A DNA stretch of 64,000 nt from Pseudovibrio denitrificans JCM 12308 (GTDB lineage Bacteria; Pseudomonadota; Alphaproteobacteria; Rhizobiales; Stappiaceae), in assembly GCF_001310815.1 (NCBI RefSeq), contig NZ_BAZK01000010.1:124001-188000 (forward strand), given 5' to 3'. The position numbers were made by a program, and so were the translations under genes. Shown here piece after piece: positions 56,108 through 64,000 of the stretch. The first letter of the stretch is position 1. Each line of letters opens with the position of its first letter. A model generated the notes under the pieces. It was given only the letters and a program-made list of their open reading frames with translations. It did no database searches and was not told where the DNA came from.

Positions 56108-58008
56108 ATGGCTAATGATTTGACGAATGAGTCACAGCAGATGAGTGGGATGAGTTGAACTTCCCTCGTGCTGAAGAGAATGAATTTGACCGCGTTGTTG
56201 AGCGCGCAATTTCGCGCCGCGGGTTTCTGGGTGGTGTGCTGGCATTTGGCTCCGGCGCAGCGGTGATGGGCACAGGTGTGCTTGGTCTTTCCGCCTCTGA
56301 GGCGAAGGCGTCTGTTTCGCGCTTTGCTTTTCAACCAATCCCGACATTTACAGACGCGACTGTTCATGTTCCAGAAGGATATAACTGGAAGATCCTGGCC
56401 CGCTGGGGCGATGCTCTGGTAGATGGTGCTGAAAAGTTCGATCATGAGACCGGTGGCTCTGCAGCGGGTGCAGACAAAGTGTTTGGCGAAAACACCGACG
56501 GCATGGAGAGCTTCCAGTATCAGGGCAAGCAGCTGCTGGCGATCAACCATGAGTATGCCAACCGCCGGATCAACCTGCCTCAGAATGAAGACGGTGCGCC
56601 CAAGAACGCTGATGACGTTCTGAAACTGCAGCACCTTCAAGGTGTTGTGGTTATTGAAGTGGAAGAAGGCGATGGTGGTTGGGCGATCGTGAAGAACAGC
56701 CCGTTCAATCGCCGCATCACGCATAACACGCCGATGATGCTTGCCGGACCGGCTGCAGGTCACCCTCTGCTGCAAACTGCGGCTGATCCTTCAGGCACGC
56801 AGTCTCTTGGCACCTTCAACAACTGTGGTTCTGGCAAAACGCCATGGGGCACTTATCTGACCTGCGAAGAGAACTTCAACGGTTATTTCGGTGCTACTGA
56901 TGCAGCTCCGGTTGAGCGCATGGACGGGGTTGATGCGGGTTACAAGCGCTATGGCGTCACGGATACCGGCTACAACTACGACTACCACAAGTTCGATGAG
57001 CGCTTTGACATTGCTAAGAACCCAAATGAGCCTCATCGTGCAGGTTGGGTGGTTGAGATTGACCCGACTGATCCAAACTCCACACCTGTCAAACGCACTG
57101 CCCTGGGTCGTTTCAAGCACGAAAATGCAGAGGCTGTTTTAGCGCCAGATGGCCGCGTTGTTGTTTACATGGGCGATGATGAGCGCGGTGAGTTCATGTA
57201 CCGCTTTGTCTCCAACGGTGTTTATGCGCCGGGTCAGCCAACTGATGGTTTGCTGGATGATGGTACGCTGTATGTTGCCAAGTTCAATGATGATCAGACA
57301 GGCGAGTGGCTGGCTCTGACACCAGACACGACAGGCATGGATGCAGCCAACATCGCGATCTTCAGTCGTATTGCTGGTTCTGCTGTTGGCGCGACCACCA
57401 TGGACCGCCCTGAGTGGATTTCAGCCAATCCGAATGCAGTTGAAGCGTATTGTTGCCTGACCAACAATAAGAACCGCGGTGTGAAGCCTAATGCAGGTGG
57501 TGATGACACCTCTGTCAACGGCCCGAACCCGCGTGAGACCAACAAGTACGGCCAGATCGTGCGTTGGCGTCCTCACAATGAGGATCATGCCTCAGACACG
57601 TTTGATTGGGATCTCTATGTGATGGCTGGCAACCCAACCGTTCATGAAGGGCCTAAGGCTGGTTCTGAGAACGTGAATGCGGGCAACATGTTCAACTCTC
57701 CAGATGGCATGGGATTTGACGAGAGCGGGCTTGTATGGATCCAGACGGATGGTAGCGACAGCAATGAAGGTGACTTTGCTGGCATGGGCAACAACCAGAT
57801 GCTGGTTGGTGATCCTGTGACGGGTGAGATCGCACGCTTCATGACTGGACCTAAGGGAGCCGAAGTGACTGGTCTGACCTGGTCTGCTGATCGCCGCAGC
57901 ATGTTTGTGGGCATTCAGCACCCAGGCGGTAACTGGCCAGACGGCGGAAAACTTCCTCGCTCTTCCGTTATCGTGATCAAGCGTGACGACAATGGTGTGA
58001 TTGGCTAA
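56108..58008 (+). CDS. phoX: PhoX-type alkaline phosphatase (DUF839), Tat-exported (frameshifted at the start)
   Basis: A 633-residue protein when restored. The first 14 codons from ATG 56108 (MANDLTNESQQMSG) join the long frame if one G is added near 56150 (GGGG for GGG), giving DELNFPRAEENEF. A twin-arginine signal, ISRRGFLGGVLAFGSG, lies at about 33-50. The PhoX metal region is GTFNNCGSGKTPWGTYLTCEEN (about 225, split here as GTFNNCGSG and TPWGTYLTCEEN). PhoX enzymes are Ca/Fe phosphomonoesterases induced by phosphate starvation. A terminator follows. Confidence 0.9.
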
Positions 58009-58034
58009 GCTATCTTTCCAGCCTGAACGATATT

Positions 58035-58060
58035 CCCTTCGGGAGATGCCTCCCGAAGGG
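58035..58060 (+). terminator. Terminator after phoX
   Basis: CCCTTCGGGAG and CTCCCGAAGGG form a perfect 11-base stem with a four-base loop, followed by TCTCATTTTG. Confidence 0.8.
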
Positions 58061-58099
58061 TCTCATTTTGTGATTGTCACACTAGCGAAAGCTGAGCTT

Positions 58100-58648
58100 T
58101 TAGTGGCTGAAGACGGCTGTGATCTTGGAAGTCTGAAGTGTGTTTGCACCAATCATATAGCCGACCAGTGCGTTGCTTGGGTTCTCAGGAAGATCCAACG
58201 CCGGCACACCAAGTGCATGGATGGTAAAGATGTAGCGGTGCACCTCACCTGCCGGTGGGCAGGCACCACCAAAACCTTTCGCTCCGTAGTCATTGGTGAT
58301 TTCCATTGAGCCAGCAGGCAAAGTGTTTTTGTTGCTCGCGCCTTCTTCAAATGAGTATGTCGAGGCTGGGATGTTCACCACATTCCAGTGCCACCATCCT
58401 GAACCTGTTGGCGCATCCGGATCATAAGCAGTTAGGGCGAAGCTTTTGGTGCCTTCTGGCGCGTTGGACCAGCTAAGCTGCGGTGAGAGGTTACCTCCGG
58501 TGCATCCGAACCCGTTGTAAACGAACTGGTTCGTGAGCTGCTGACCTTCAGCAATGGACGTGCTGGCGAGTTTAAAATCTTGCGCTTGAACGGCAGATGC
58601 AAATGAAGCTGCAATGGCCAGAGCGGCTATGAGTGGTTTCCGAAACAT
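58100..58648 (-). CDS. YbhB/YbcL-type PEBP (Raf kinase inhibitor-like) protein, periplasmic
   Basis: A 182-residue phosphatidylethanolamine-binding-like protein. A signal peptide (about 1-22, ending VQA) precedes the domain. The anion-pocket motifs are YDPDAPTGSGWWHWNV (about 79) and CPPAGEVHRYIFTIHAL (about 133). The bacterial role is unknown. It is transcribed leftward toward the phoX terminator. Confidence 0.88.
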   Translation of the reverse strand: MFRKPLIAALAIAASFASAVQAQDFKLASTSIAEGQQLTNQFVYNGFGCTGGNLSPQLSWSNAPEGTKSFALTAYDPDAPTGSGWWHWNVVNIPASTYSFEEGASNKNTLPAGSMEITNDYGAKGFGGACPPAGEVHRYIFTIHALGVPALDLPENPSNALVGYMIGANTLQTSKITAVFSH

Positions 58649-58746
58649 ATTTTCTCCAGTGGCTTGGGGCGTTGAACATGTTCCAGTTATAGGTTGCTTT
58701 GAAAAGCCACGCTTTCACGTGTCACTCATAAACTATCGGATTTCGA

Positions 58747-59589
58747 TCAAACCTCTCTCGATCTGATCTCTTTCGGACGAATTCCAAAGCGTTTTTTGAA
58801 AGCCTCAGAGAAATGAGAGGGGGTATTAAACCCGCAATCCAGCGCAACGTTCGAGATTGGTTCATGCGTGGATTGCAACAAGGCCAGACCTTTTTCCAAA
58901 CGAGTATGGAGCAGAACCTTTGCAAAGCCGTGCCCGGACTTGGCAAGCCACCGGCGGAAGGTCGCCTCACTCATCGCAAAATGACTGGCAACGTCGGTCG
59001 CACGCCATGCGTAGCTCAAGTCAGTTTCGATGAGGCTGCGCACCTTGCTCAGAGGGTTGTCTGTGTCGGGCTTTGACAAGTGTACGCCGATATGGCGTAG
59101 CCAGATGAGCGGCTCCAACAGTCGGTGCTGCCTTAAGGCTTCTGGTAGAGAAGTATTTGCCAATGTCTCTTTCATGAGGGCGAGCACGTCTTCTGGCTTA
59201 TGCTCTTCTCTACGCACCAGCTGGATACCTGTAGCTGCTGGAGTTACCGGTTGGTCTGCATACACTGCATCTATCAGCGCGTTGGCAATGCTGACACCGT
59301 CTGCTTGATAATCGGCATCTACAAGCGGCCTGTTCTCGAGGCTGATGATAGAACCGGGAGGAAAGATGAAGAGGTCGCCCTCTGAACCGACTAACTCACC
59401 ATTGTGCGGGCAGATTACCTTCTTCGTTCCCTTATGAATGAACGACAGGAAAGTTTGATGGAAGTACATGTCCGTGAACGTGGCTCGGGTGGCCTGCGTG
59501 ATCAAGTGAATGGACAGGCCTGAGTCGTCAGGCAACATTCTGTCAGCTGTTTCATTTGAGAGTTGGGGCACTTTCACTGGTACTTTCAA
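58747..59589 (-). CDS. AraC-family transcriptional regulator
   Basis: A 280-residue regulator. An AraC-type cupin-like N-terminal half (about 25-130) precedes the double helix-turn-helix (about 185-280: VASHFAMSEATFRRWL and ISNVALDCGFNTPSHFSEAF). The last helix is followed by RFGIRPKEIR, standard for the family. Target and ligand are unknown; the neighbours (PEBP gene and GFA gene) are on the same strand. Confidence 0.88.
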   Translation of the reverse strand: MKVPVKVPQLSNETADRMLPDDSGLSIHLITQATRATFTDMYFHQTFLSFIHKGTKKVICPHNGELVGSEGDLFIFPPGSIISLENRPLVDADYQADGVSIANALIDAVYADQPVTPAATGIQLVRREEHKPEDVLALMKETLANTSLPEALRQHRLLEPLIWLRHIGVHLSKPDTDNPLSKVRSLIETDLSYAWRATDVASHFAMSEATFRRWLAKSGHGFAKVLLHTRLEKGLALLQSTHEPISNVALDCGFNTPSHFSEAFKKRFGIRPKEIRSREV

Positions 59590-59647
59590 ACACCGCAGTT
59601 ATAAGGGTTTTATCGAGCTAGAGCAGAATGGCAAGCATTCCCCCTAA

Positions 59648-60031
59648 TCAGAACCGTTGGATCTGAGGCGCGTTATCGGTGATCTCGTAGTAGTCACCTT
59701 TGTCTTTGACGAAGATATGCTTGCCGATGTGCAAGTCGTTTGGCTCATCCAGACAACCGGCCGCGATAGCGATGTAGTCTTCCGCATGGATTTTATAAAA
59801 CAGGCTCGATCCGCATCCTTTACAGAAACCTCGCTTTGCAAAATCTGAGGAAGCGTACCATTCAAGTCCATCGTCAACTGTGAAGGTGACTGCGCTTTCA
59901 GGAGCCACTGTGGAGGCCCAGACGTGGCCGCTTGTGCGCCGACATTGGCTACAGTGACAGACTGTGACGCTGTCTCTTACCGTTTCCACCTGAAACTGAA
60001 CTTTGCCGCATTCACATTTACCAGTGACCAT
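59648..60031 (-). CDS. GFA-family zinc protein, copy 3
   Basis: A 127-residue GFA-fold protein. Zinc motifs are GKCECGKV (start), VCHCSQCRRT (about 28) and FCKGCGSSLFY (about 72). It is more divergent from copies 1 and 2 than they are from each other. The start at 60031 has GAGGGAA upstream. Function unknown. Confidence 0.84.
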   Translation of the reverse strand: MVTGKCECGKVQFQVETVRDSVTVCHCSQCRRTSGHVWASTVAPESAVTFTVDDGLEWYASSDFAKRGFCKGCGSSLFYKIHAEDYIAIAAGCLDEPNDLHIGKHIFVKDKGDYYEITDNAPQIQRF

Positions 60032-60096
60032 GTTCCCTCTCCCCTCATTTATCAAGGAACCAAGATAGGGAGGAGGCTTTGGCCGGACAACAAAAA

Positions 60097-60124
60097 AAGC
60101 AGGCTCCTCTCGGAACCTGCCTTT
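60097..60124 (-). terminator. Terminator of rpmI-rplT
   Basis: On the minus strand AGGCAGGTTCC pairs with GGAGCCTGCTT around GAGA, then five or more Ts. Confidence 0.88.
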
Positions 60125-60153
60125 TAAAAAGCTTCTGCTTCCTGCTTTAGCAA

Positions 60154-60510
60154 TTAAGCTACAGCAGCCTGTGCTTTTTCAACCAGAGCCTTGAATGCGT
60201 CAGGCTGGTTGATTGCCAGGTCAGAAAGAACCTTACGGTCAACTTCGATGCCAGCTTTGTTCAAGCCATCGATGAAGCGGCCGTAGGTCATGCCGTGTTC
60301 ACGGGTCGCAGCGTTGATACGCTGGATCCAGAGTGCACGGAAGTTGCGCTTGCGAGCCTTGCGGTCGCGGTAAGCGTACTGTGCCGCTTTCTCGACTGCC
60401 TGCTTAGCAACGCGGATGGTGTTCTTACGACGGCCGTAGTAACCTTTGGCTGCCTTAATAACTTTTTTATGACGAGCGTGGGCGGTAACGCCTCTTTTTA
60501 CACGTGACAT
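60154..60510 (-). CDS. rplT: 50S ribosomal protein L20
   Basis: A 118-residue protein of exactly the family length. It starts [19 protein letters not shown], has the [19 protein letters not shown] segment, and ends in the globular rRNA-binding domain ([13 protein letters not shown] region). L20 is needed early in 50S assembly. It follows rpmI by 29 bases, the conserved rpmI-rplT pair. Confidence 0.97.
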   Translation of the reverse strand: MSRVKRGVTAHARHKKVIKAAKGYYGRRKNTIRVAKQAVEKAAQYAYRDRKARKRNFRALWIQRINAATREHGMTYGRFIDGLNKAGIEVDRKVLSDLAINQPDAFKALVEKAQAAVA

Positions 60511-60538
60511 GGTTGTCTCCTGGTCTCAGCTTTAAGGC

Positions 60539-60736
60539 TTAGCCGTAAGGCAGATATTTTTTCACGATACGAGCATCTGCATCACACAGAGTGGTGGTAC
60601 CACGTGCGTTACGGATGAACTTGTTCGTGCGTTTGATCATGCCGTGGCGCTTGCCAGCCTGAGCACATTTAACTTTGCCAGTCGCGGTCAGTTTGAAGCG
60701 CTTTTTGGCTCCAGACTTCGTCTTCAACTTGGGCAT
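60539..60736 (-). CDS. rpmI: 50S ribosomal protein L35
   Basis: A 65-residue protein starting [20 protein letters not shown], with the standard length. AAAGGACG precedes the ATG at 60736; longer readings are not real. In many bacteria infC lies directly upstream; here two deaminase genes intervene. Confidence 0.96.
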   Translation of the reverse strand: MPKLKTKSGAKKRFKLTATGKVKCAQAGKRHGMIKRTNKFIRNARGTTTLCDADARIVKKYLPYG

Positions 60737-61018
60737 TTTGCGTCCTTTCTTGTGATGATCAGCGAACCGATCAAAAATTTGCAATGGATGCATCAGAAGC
60801 CGCCACGGCATGCCCTGTATTTCCGTCTTAATTCCTATAAATTATAGGAGGCAGAATACCGCCGGGCGACTTTGAACGCGGCCTTATAAAACTGCCAGCG
60901 TGGGAATGCAAGAAGATTCCCGTCAAACTCGGCTCGAATAGCCAGAGTTCAACCAGTTTACACCCCTGCCCTTGCCAGAGTGTGCATGACTATGGTGTTG
61001 CGAGGTGTGTTCGGCTCT

Positions 61019-61528
61019 TCAGATCCTGATGCCAAGCCTTTTAAGTGCACGGCCATAATCCGTAAAGAGCTGCTGGCAGGCCTGACGTTCAACACCTTCA
61101 AAAATTGCAATTTCAGGCCGCTGAACCATGCTTGCAGCCAGGTCTTTGGCCCGCAGGCTCATTTCCTGCGGCCAAAAGTTTGTGGCATCTTCATTGGTGT
61201 AGGCGCCGAACACCAGAGTATCAAAACCGGCCCAGATGGTGGCGGCCATACACATAGCGCAAGGCTCACACGTGCTGTAGAGAATGCCACCCGGAAAACT
61301 GCGGGCTTTGCTGGCCTCACTAGCGAGCCGAATGGCGTTGATCTCGCCATGGCAGGTGGGATCACACTCCTTGATCACGGAATCATAGGCCTGCGCCAGA
61401 AGCTCACCTTCTGCAGAGTAGACAGCACAGCCAAATGGCGATGGGTAAGGTGTCTCCAGTGAGGTCGCCGTGAAAGTAATCAGCTCTCTCATGCGCTGAT
61501 GGTGCAGCTCCAGTTCGCTTTCTGTCAT
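61019..61528 (-). CDS. Nucleoside/cytosine-type deaminase, tandem copy 1
   Basis: A 169-residue zinc deaminase. The active site is THGE-like CHGEINAIR (about 66, His ligand and catalytic Glu) and TCEPCAMCMAA (about 97, two Cys ligands). The GGGAGGGA before the ATG at 61528 sets the start. It belongs to the CMP/dCMP deaminase fold group that includes guanine, cytosine and tRNA-adenosine deaminases; TadA itself would differ. It lies 41 bases after copy 2 on the same strand. Confidence 0.82.
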   Translation of the reverse strand: MTESELELHHQRMRELITFTATSLETPYPSPFGCAVYSAEGELLAQAYDSVIKECDPTCHGEINAIRLASEASKARSFPGGILYSTCEPCAMCMAATIWAGFDTLVFGAYTNEDATNFWPQEMSLRAKDLAASMVQRPEIAIFEGVERQACQQLFTDYGRALKRLGIRI

Positions 61529-61568
61529 CACGTCCCTCCCCGATCTTTAGTTCCGCGAGGTTTGCTTA

Positions 61569-62075
61569 TTAGATTCGAATACCGAGCTTGATCATAGTGC
61601 TGGCACAGTCAGTGAAGAGCTGCCGACAGGCATCGCGTTCAACCCCTTCGATGATCTCAATCTTCGGGCGCATGATGACGTGTTCTGCGATATCGCGCGC
61701 GCGCAGGTCCATCTCCTGCGGCCAGAAGTTTATCGCATCCTCATTTGTGAAAGCACCAAAGACCAACGTTTCCACGCCGATGCTGATGGTTGCTGTCATG
61801 CACATTGGGCAGGGTTCTGAAGTGGCGTAGAGGATACTGCCGGGAAAGCTGCGGGTTTTGTACTTTTTGCAGGCTTCGCGAATGGCGTTGAGTTCACCGT
61901 GGCTGCTGGGGTCGCATTCGCGGACCATTCTGTTGTAGGCCTGTGCAAGCAAGGTTCCGTCTGAGCCATACAGAGCGCCACCGAAGGGCGTGGGATATGG
62001 TGTTTCAAAGGAGGTTGCAGTGTATTCCACCAGCGCCTGCATGCGCTTTTGGTGTGTAGCCAGCTCGTTGTCCAT
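61569..62075 (-). CDS. Nucleoside/cytosine-type deaminase, tandem copy 2
   Basis: A 168-residue paralogue of the adjacent deaminase, with SHGELNAIR (about 66) and TSEPCPMCMTA (about 97). The two share the FETPYP-PFG start region and the LVFGAFTNEDAINFWPQEM-like segment, so they arose by tandem duplication. The ATG at 62075 has TGGAG upstream. Substrate unknown. Confidence 0.82.
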   Translation of the reverse strand: MDNELATHQKRMQALVEYTATSFETPYPTPFGGALYGSDGTLLAQAYNRMVRECDPSSHGELNAIREACKKYKTRSFPGSILYATSEPCPMCMTATISIGVETLVFGAFTNEDAINFWPQEMDLRARDIAEHVIMRPKIEIIEGVERDACRQLFTDCASTMIKLGIRI

Positions 62076-62110
62076 GTGCTCCAACCGTGTTTCGTTGCCC
62101 CAAATGAAAA

Positions 62111-62132
62111 TACCCGACACGCTGTGCCGGGT
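62111..62132 (-). terminator. Terminator of infC
   Basis: TACCCGACAC and GTGCCGGGTA pair with one mismatch; on the minus strand TATTTTC follows. It separates infC from the deaminases. Confidence 0.7.
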
Positions 62133-62206
62133 AATCTCAAAATTCTCTGGGGCTTCGGTTGAGTAGCTACACAGAAACCAAGCTGGAGCGCTTCAACCTG
62201 AGCCTA

Positions 62207-62749
62207 TTAACGAGAAATAGGTGCTAGCACCATCATCATCTGGCGACCTTCCAGCTTAGGATGGGATTCGACCTTAGCGATATCTTGGGTCTCTTCCTTC
62301 ACCTTAAGCAGAAGCTTCATGCCGAGATCTTGGTGAGCCATTTCACGGCCACGGAAGCGCAAGGTTACCTTAACCTTGTCTCCGCTCTCAAAGAAACGCA
62401 TCATGTTTCTCATCTTCACTTCATAATCATGAGTGTCGATGTTTGGACGCATCTTGATTTCTTTGATCTCAACGATCTTCTGTTTTTTGCGTGCTTCAGC
62501 AGCTTTCTTCTGAGCTTGGTACTTGTAACGACCATAGTCCAGAATCTTACAAACAGGTGGTTGACTGTTCGGAGCAATTTCGACCAGATCCAAACCTTGT
62601 TCCACCGCCATTGCGAGGGCTTCTTCGGTTGGAGTTGGGCCGAGGTTCTCACCTTCGGCGTTGATCAGCTGCACTTCGCGAACGCGAATCTCTTTATTGG
62701 TGCGCGGCCCTTCCTTAGTGGGTGGCGGTGCGCGAAACGGACGGCGAAT
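62207..62749 (-). CDS. infC: Translation initiation factor IF-3, probable AUU start
   Basis: A 180-residue IF-3. The N-terminal [20 protein letters not shown] lies upstream of any ATG, GTG or TTG in frame. The frame opens with ATT at 62747-62749, followed by CGCCGTCCG and preceded by AAGAGGAG eight bases upstream. That gives [10 protein letters not shown] with the I read as fMet. AUU initiation is the known autoregulatory start of infC in E. coli. The C-terminal domain includes [15 protein letters not shown]. It ends before a terminator. Confidence 0.93.
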   Translation of the reverse strand: MRRPFRAPPPTKEGPRTNKEIRVREVQLINAEGENLGPTPTEEALAMAVEQGLDLVEIAPNSQPPVCKILDYGRYKYQAQKKAAEARKKQKIVEIKEIKMRPNIDTHDYEVKMRNMMRFFESGDKVKVTLRFRGREMAHQDLGMKLLLKVKEETQDIAKVESHPKLEGRQMMMVLAPISR

Positions 62750-62939
62750 GTGAGTATCTCCTCTTTAGACTGCCGAACTTGCGAATATTTGATTGCAGTT
62801 CAATGACTCGTTCCAACTGTTTCGTCAAGTCGAGAAACACTTCCCAAGAACATCATTTTCGCTGCGTCGCTAGAATCAGGAAAAATGCCACGTAAGTCAA
62901 CACTAGTTTTGTAGGTTCTGACGCGACATTTACAACCAG

Positions 62940-64000
62940 TTAGCTGTCTGTTGGTAACAGCTCCCGGTAAACGTTTAGTGTGGCTGAGCACATGGCCTGT
63001 TTGGTGAAGGATCGTTCGACGTGATCATGGGCGCGTTTGGTCAGTTTTGCCCGGTCTTCTTCACTCATATCCAGCGCTTGCGCCATGAGATCACAGAGCT
63101 CTTCTGCATTGCCATTCTCGAAATGCCAACCAGTGCGCTCTTCAGCTTTCACGATTGGCGGTACGAGTACGGTTTCCGGCACAGCGCCGATGTTAGAAAC
63201 GATAATCGGCACACCTGCAGCCTGTGCTTCAACAGCTGCACGACCAAAAGCTTCCGCCTCAATGGAGGCCACGACAGAAGCATCTGCAATTGCGAGTGCT
63301 GCCGGTACATCAGAACAATGGCCGACGATGCGTACGTGTTCGATCAACTCGGATTCTGCGATCTGCAATTCCAGAGACTGGCGGTAGGCTTCGCGGCCCT
63401 GATCATCACCAGCCAGAACCACCAGAACATCATCATAGCCACCACGCTCAATCAGCTGGCGTGTGGCTTCGATCAGAACCCTCTGGCCTTTCCATTCCGT
63501 CAGGCGCGCCAGGTTCATAACAACACGGCGATTATCAGAAACTCCCCAGCGCGCGTAGGTCTGTCACACGCTCATCACTGATGTTGTCCCGATTGAAGGA
63601 TTCCACATCTGGCCCGCGATAGATAACAGAGGTTTTGCCCTTGGTGCGTGGGTCACGTTTTTCGACCAGATCCGCAGTAAAGCGTGAGTTGGCAATCACT
63701 TTGTCTGCGCGAGTCATGGAGGAATTGTAAAACGCCTTGAACTTGTTCGTTTCCTTGTAAATGCCGTGATAGGTGGTGACATAAGGAATGTTCAGGCGGT
63801 GTGCTGCCCACAAAGCGGACCATGCAGGAGCTCGGGATCTGGCGTGCACCAGATCAACCCGGTTTTGCTGGCAGATGCGCTCAATCAGATAAGAGTTGCG
63901 CCACATGGTCCATGGGTTCTTGGACTTCACTGGCAGTTCAAAGTGCACGGCGCCGGTTGCTTCCAACTCAGGAACCATGCGTCCACCCTGCGAGATCACA
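62940..64000 (-). CDS. Glycosyltransferase family 4 (partial, frameshifted)
   Basis: A GT4 enzyme whose N-terminus lies beyond the right edge. The first part has HARSRAPAWSALWAA and TTYHGIYKETN (acceptor side). Near 63542 the frame ends in RALGSF; removing one G from the GGGG run gives RALGVSDNRRVVMNLARLTEWKGQ (split as RALGVSDNRRVVMN and LARLTEWKGQ). The donor-site EAFGRAAVEAQAAGVPIIVS carries the E-x7-E motif. It may act in lipopolysaccharide or capsule synthesis. The 62750-62939 gap to infC holds no gene. Confidence 0.85.

Noticed and set aside
56092-56775. Minus-strand frame of 227 codons opposite phoX
   Set aside because: It is antisense to the PhoX Tat-signal region, with no motif or ribosome site.
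60900-61018. Possible tRNA between rpmI and the deaminases
   Set aside because: A GTTCAA-like string is present, but I cannot fold acceptor and anticodon arms.

Overview
The window looks like a chromosomal segment of an alphaproteobacterium of the Rhizobiales/Stappiaceae type. Pseudovibrio is my best guess, from gene content rather than any search. The clues are truA, dapE, fmt and def neighbourhoods, a Tad-pilus gene pair, a form II CO-dehydrogenase-like cluster in the order coxS-coxL-coxM, PhoX, a bacterioferritin/Bfd pair, several DUFs common in alphaproteobacteria, and short rhizobial-type intergenic palindromes. I see no tRNA or rRNA genes, no insertion sequences, prophage or CRISPR array.

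Layout. 1-600: the edge of a Tad/Flp pilus locus (cpaA partial, flp). 0.6-5.4 kb: a VOC protein, two tandem near-identical nitrilases and a 2-hydroxyacid dehydrogenase on the minus strand, with a LysR regulator divergent from them. 5.4-13.4 kb: rmuC, def-fmt-GNAT-truA (plus), then dapE with two membrane proteins and a DUF805 protein (minus). 13.6-17.2 kb: galM with an acetylpolyamine-amidohydrolase/HDAC-like gene, a retropepsin-like protease and a TrpF-like protein. 17.3-32.3 kb: a 15-kb minus-strand nucleoside locus. It holds a SorC/DeoR-type regulator, a BMP-type ABC importer (binding protein, ATPase, two permeases), cdd, punA, deoC, deoA, deoB, a PhyH-type dioxygenase coupled to add, a URC4-like DUF1688 gene and upp. 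Together these import nucleosides, deaminate and phosphorolyse them, convert (deoxy)ribose-1-phosphate to the 5-phosphate and glyceraldehyde-3-phosphate, and salvage uracil. 33-40.8 kb: DUF1194, mgsA, glk, hrpB, bfr/bfd, an SDR and an unknown membrane protein. 40.8-46 kb: the coxG-S-L-TPR-M cluster. 46-60 kb: two RNA methyltransferase genes, an epimerase, three GFA-family genes, a lipoprotein, YtoQ, a GT2/FkbM pair, a soluble chemoreceptor, PhoX, a PEBP protein and an AraC regulator. 60-64 kb: rplT, rpmI, two tandem nucleoside deaminases, infC (apparently with an AUU start) and a glycosyltransferase cut by the window edge.

The most striking global property is that about 20 reading frames are broken by single-base indels, nearly all of them a missing G or C in a short GG/CC run. 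In every case the restored frame reads straight into the missing part of the family. I annotate these as single genes spanning the shift. Sequencing or assembly error is the likely cause; a few, such as the poly-T tract in the glycosyltransferase, could be real.
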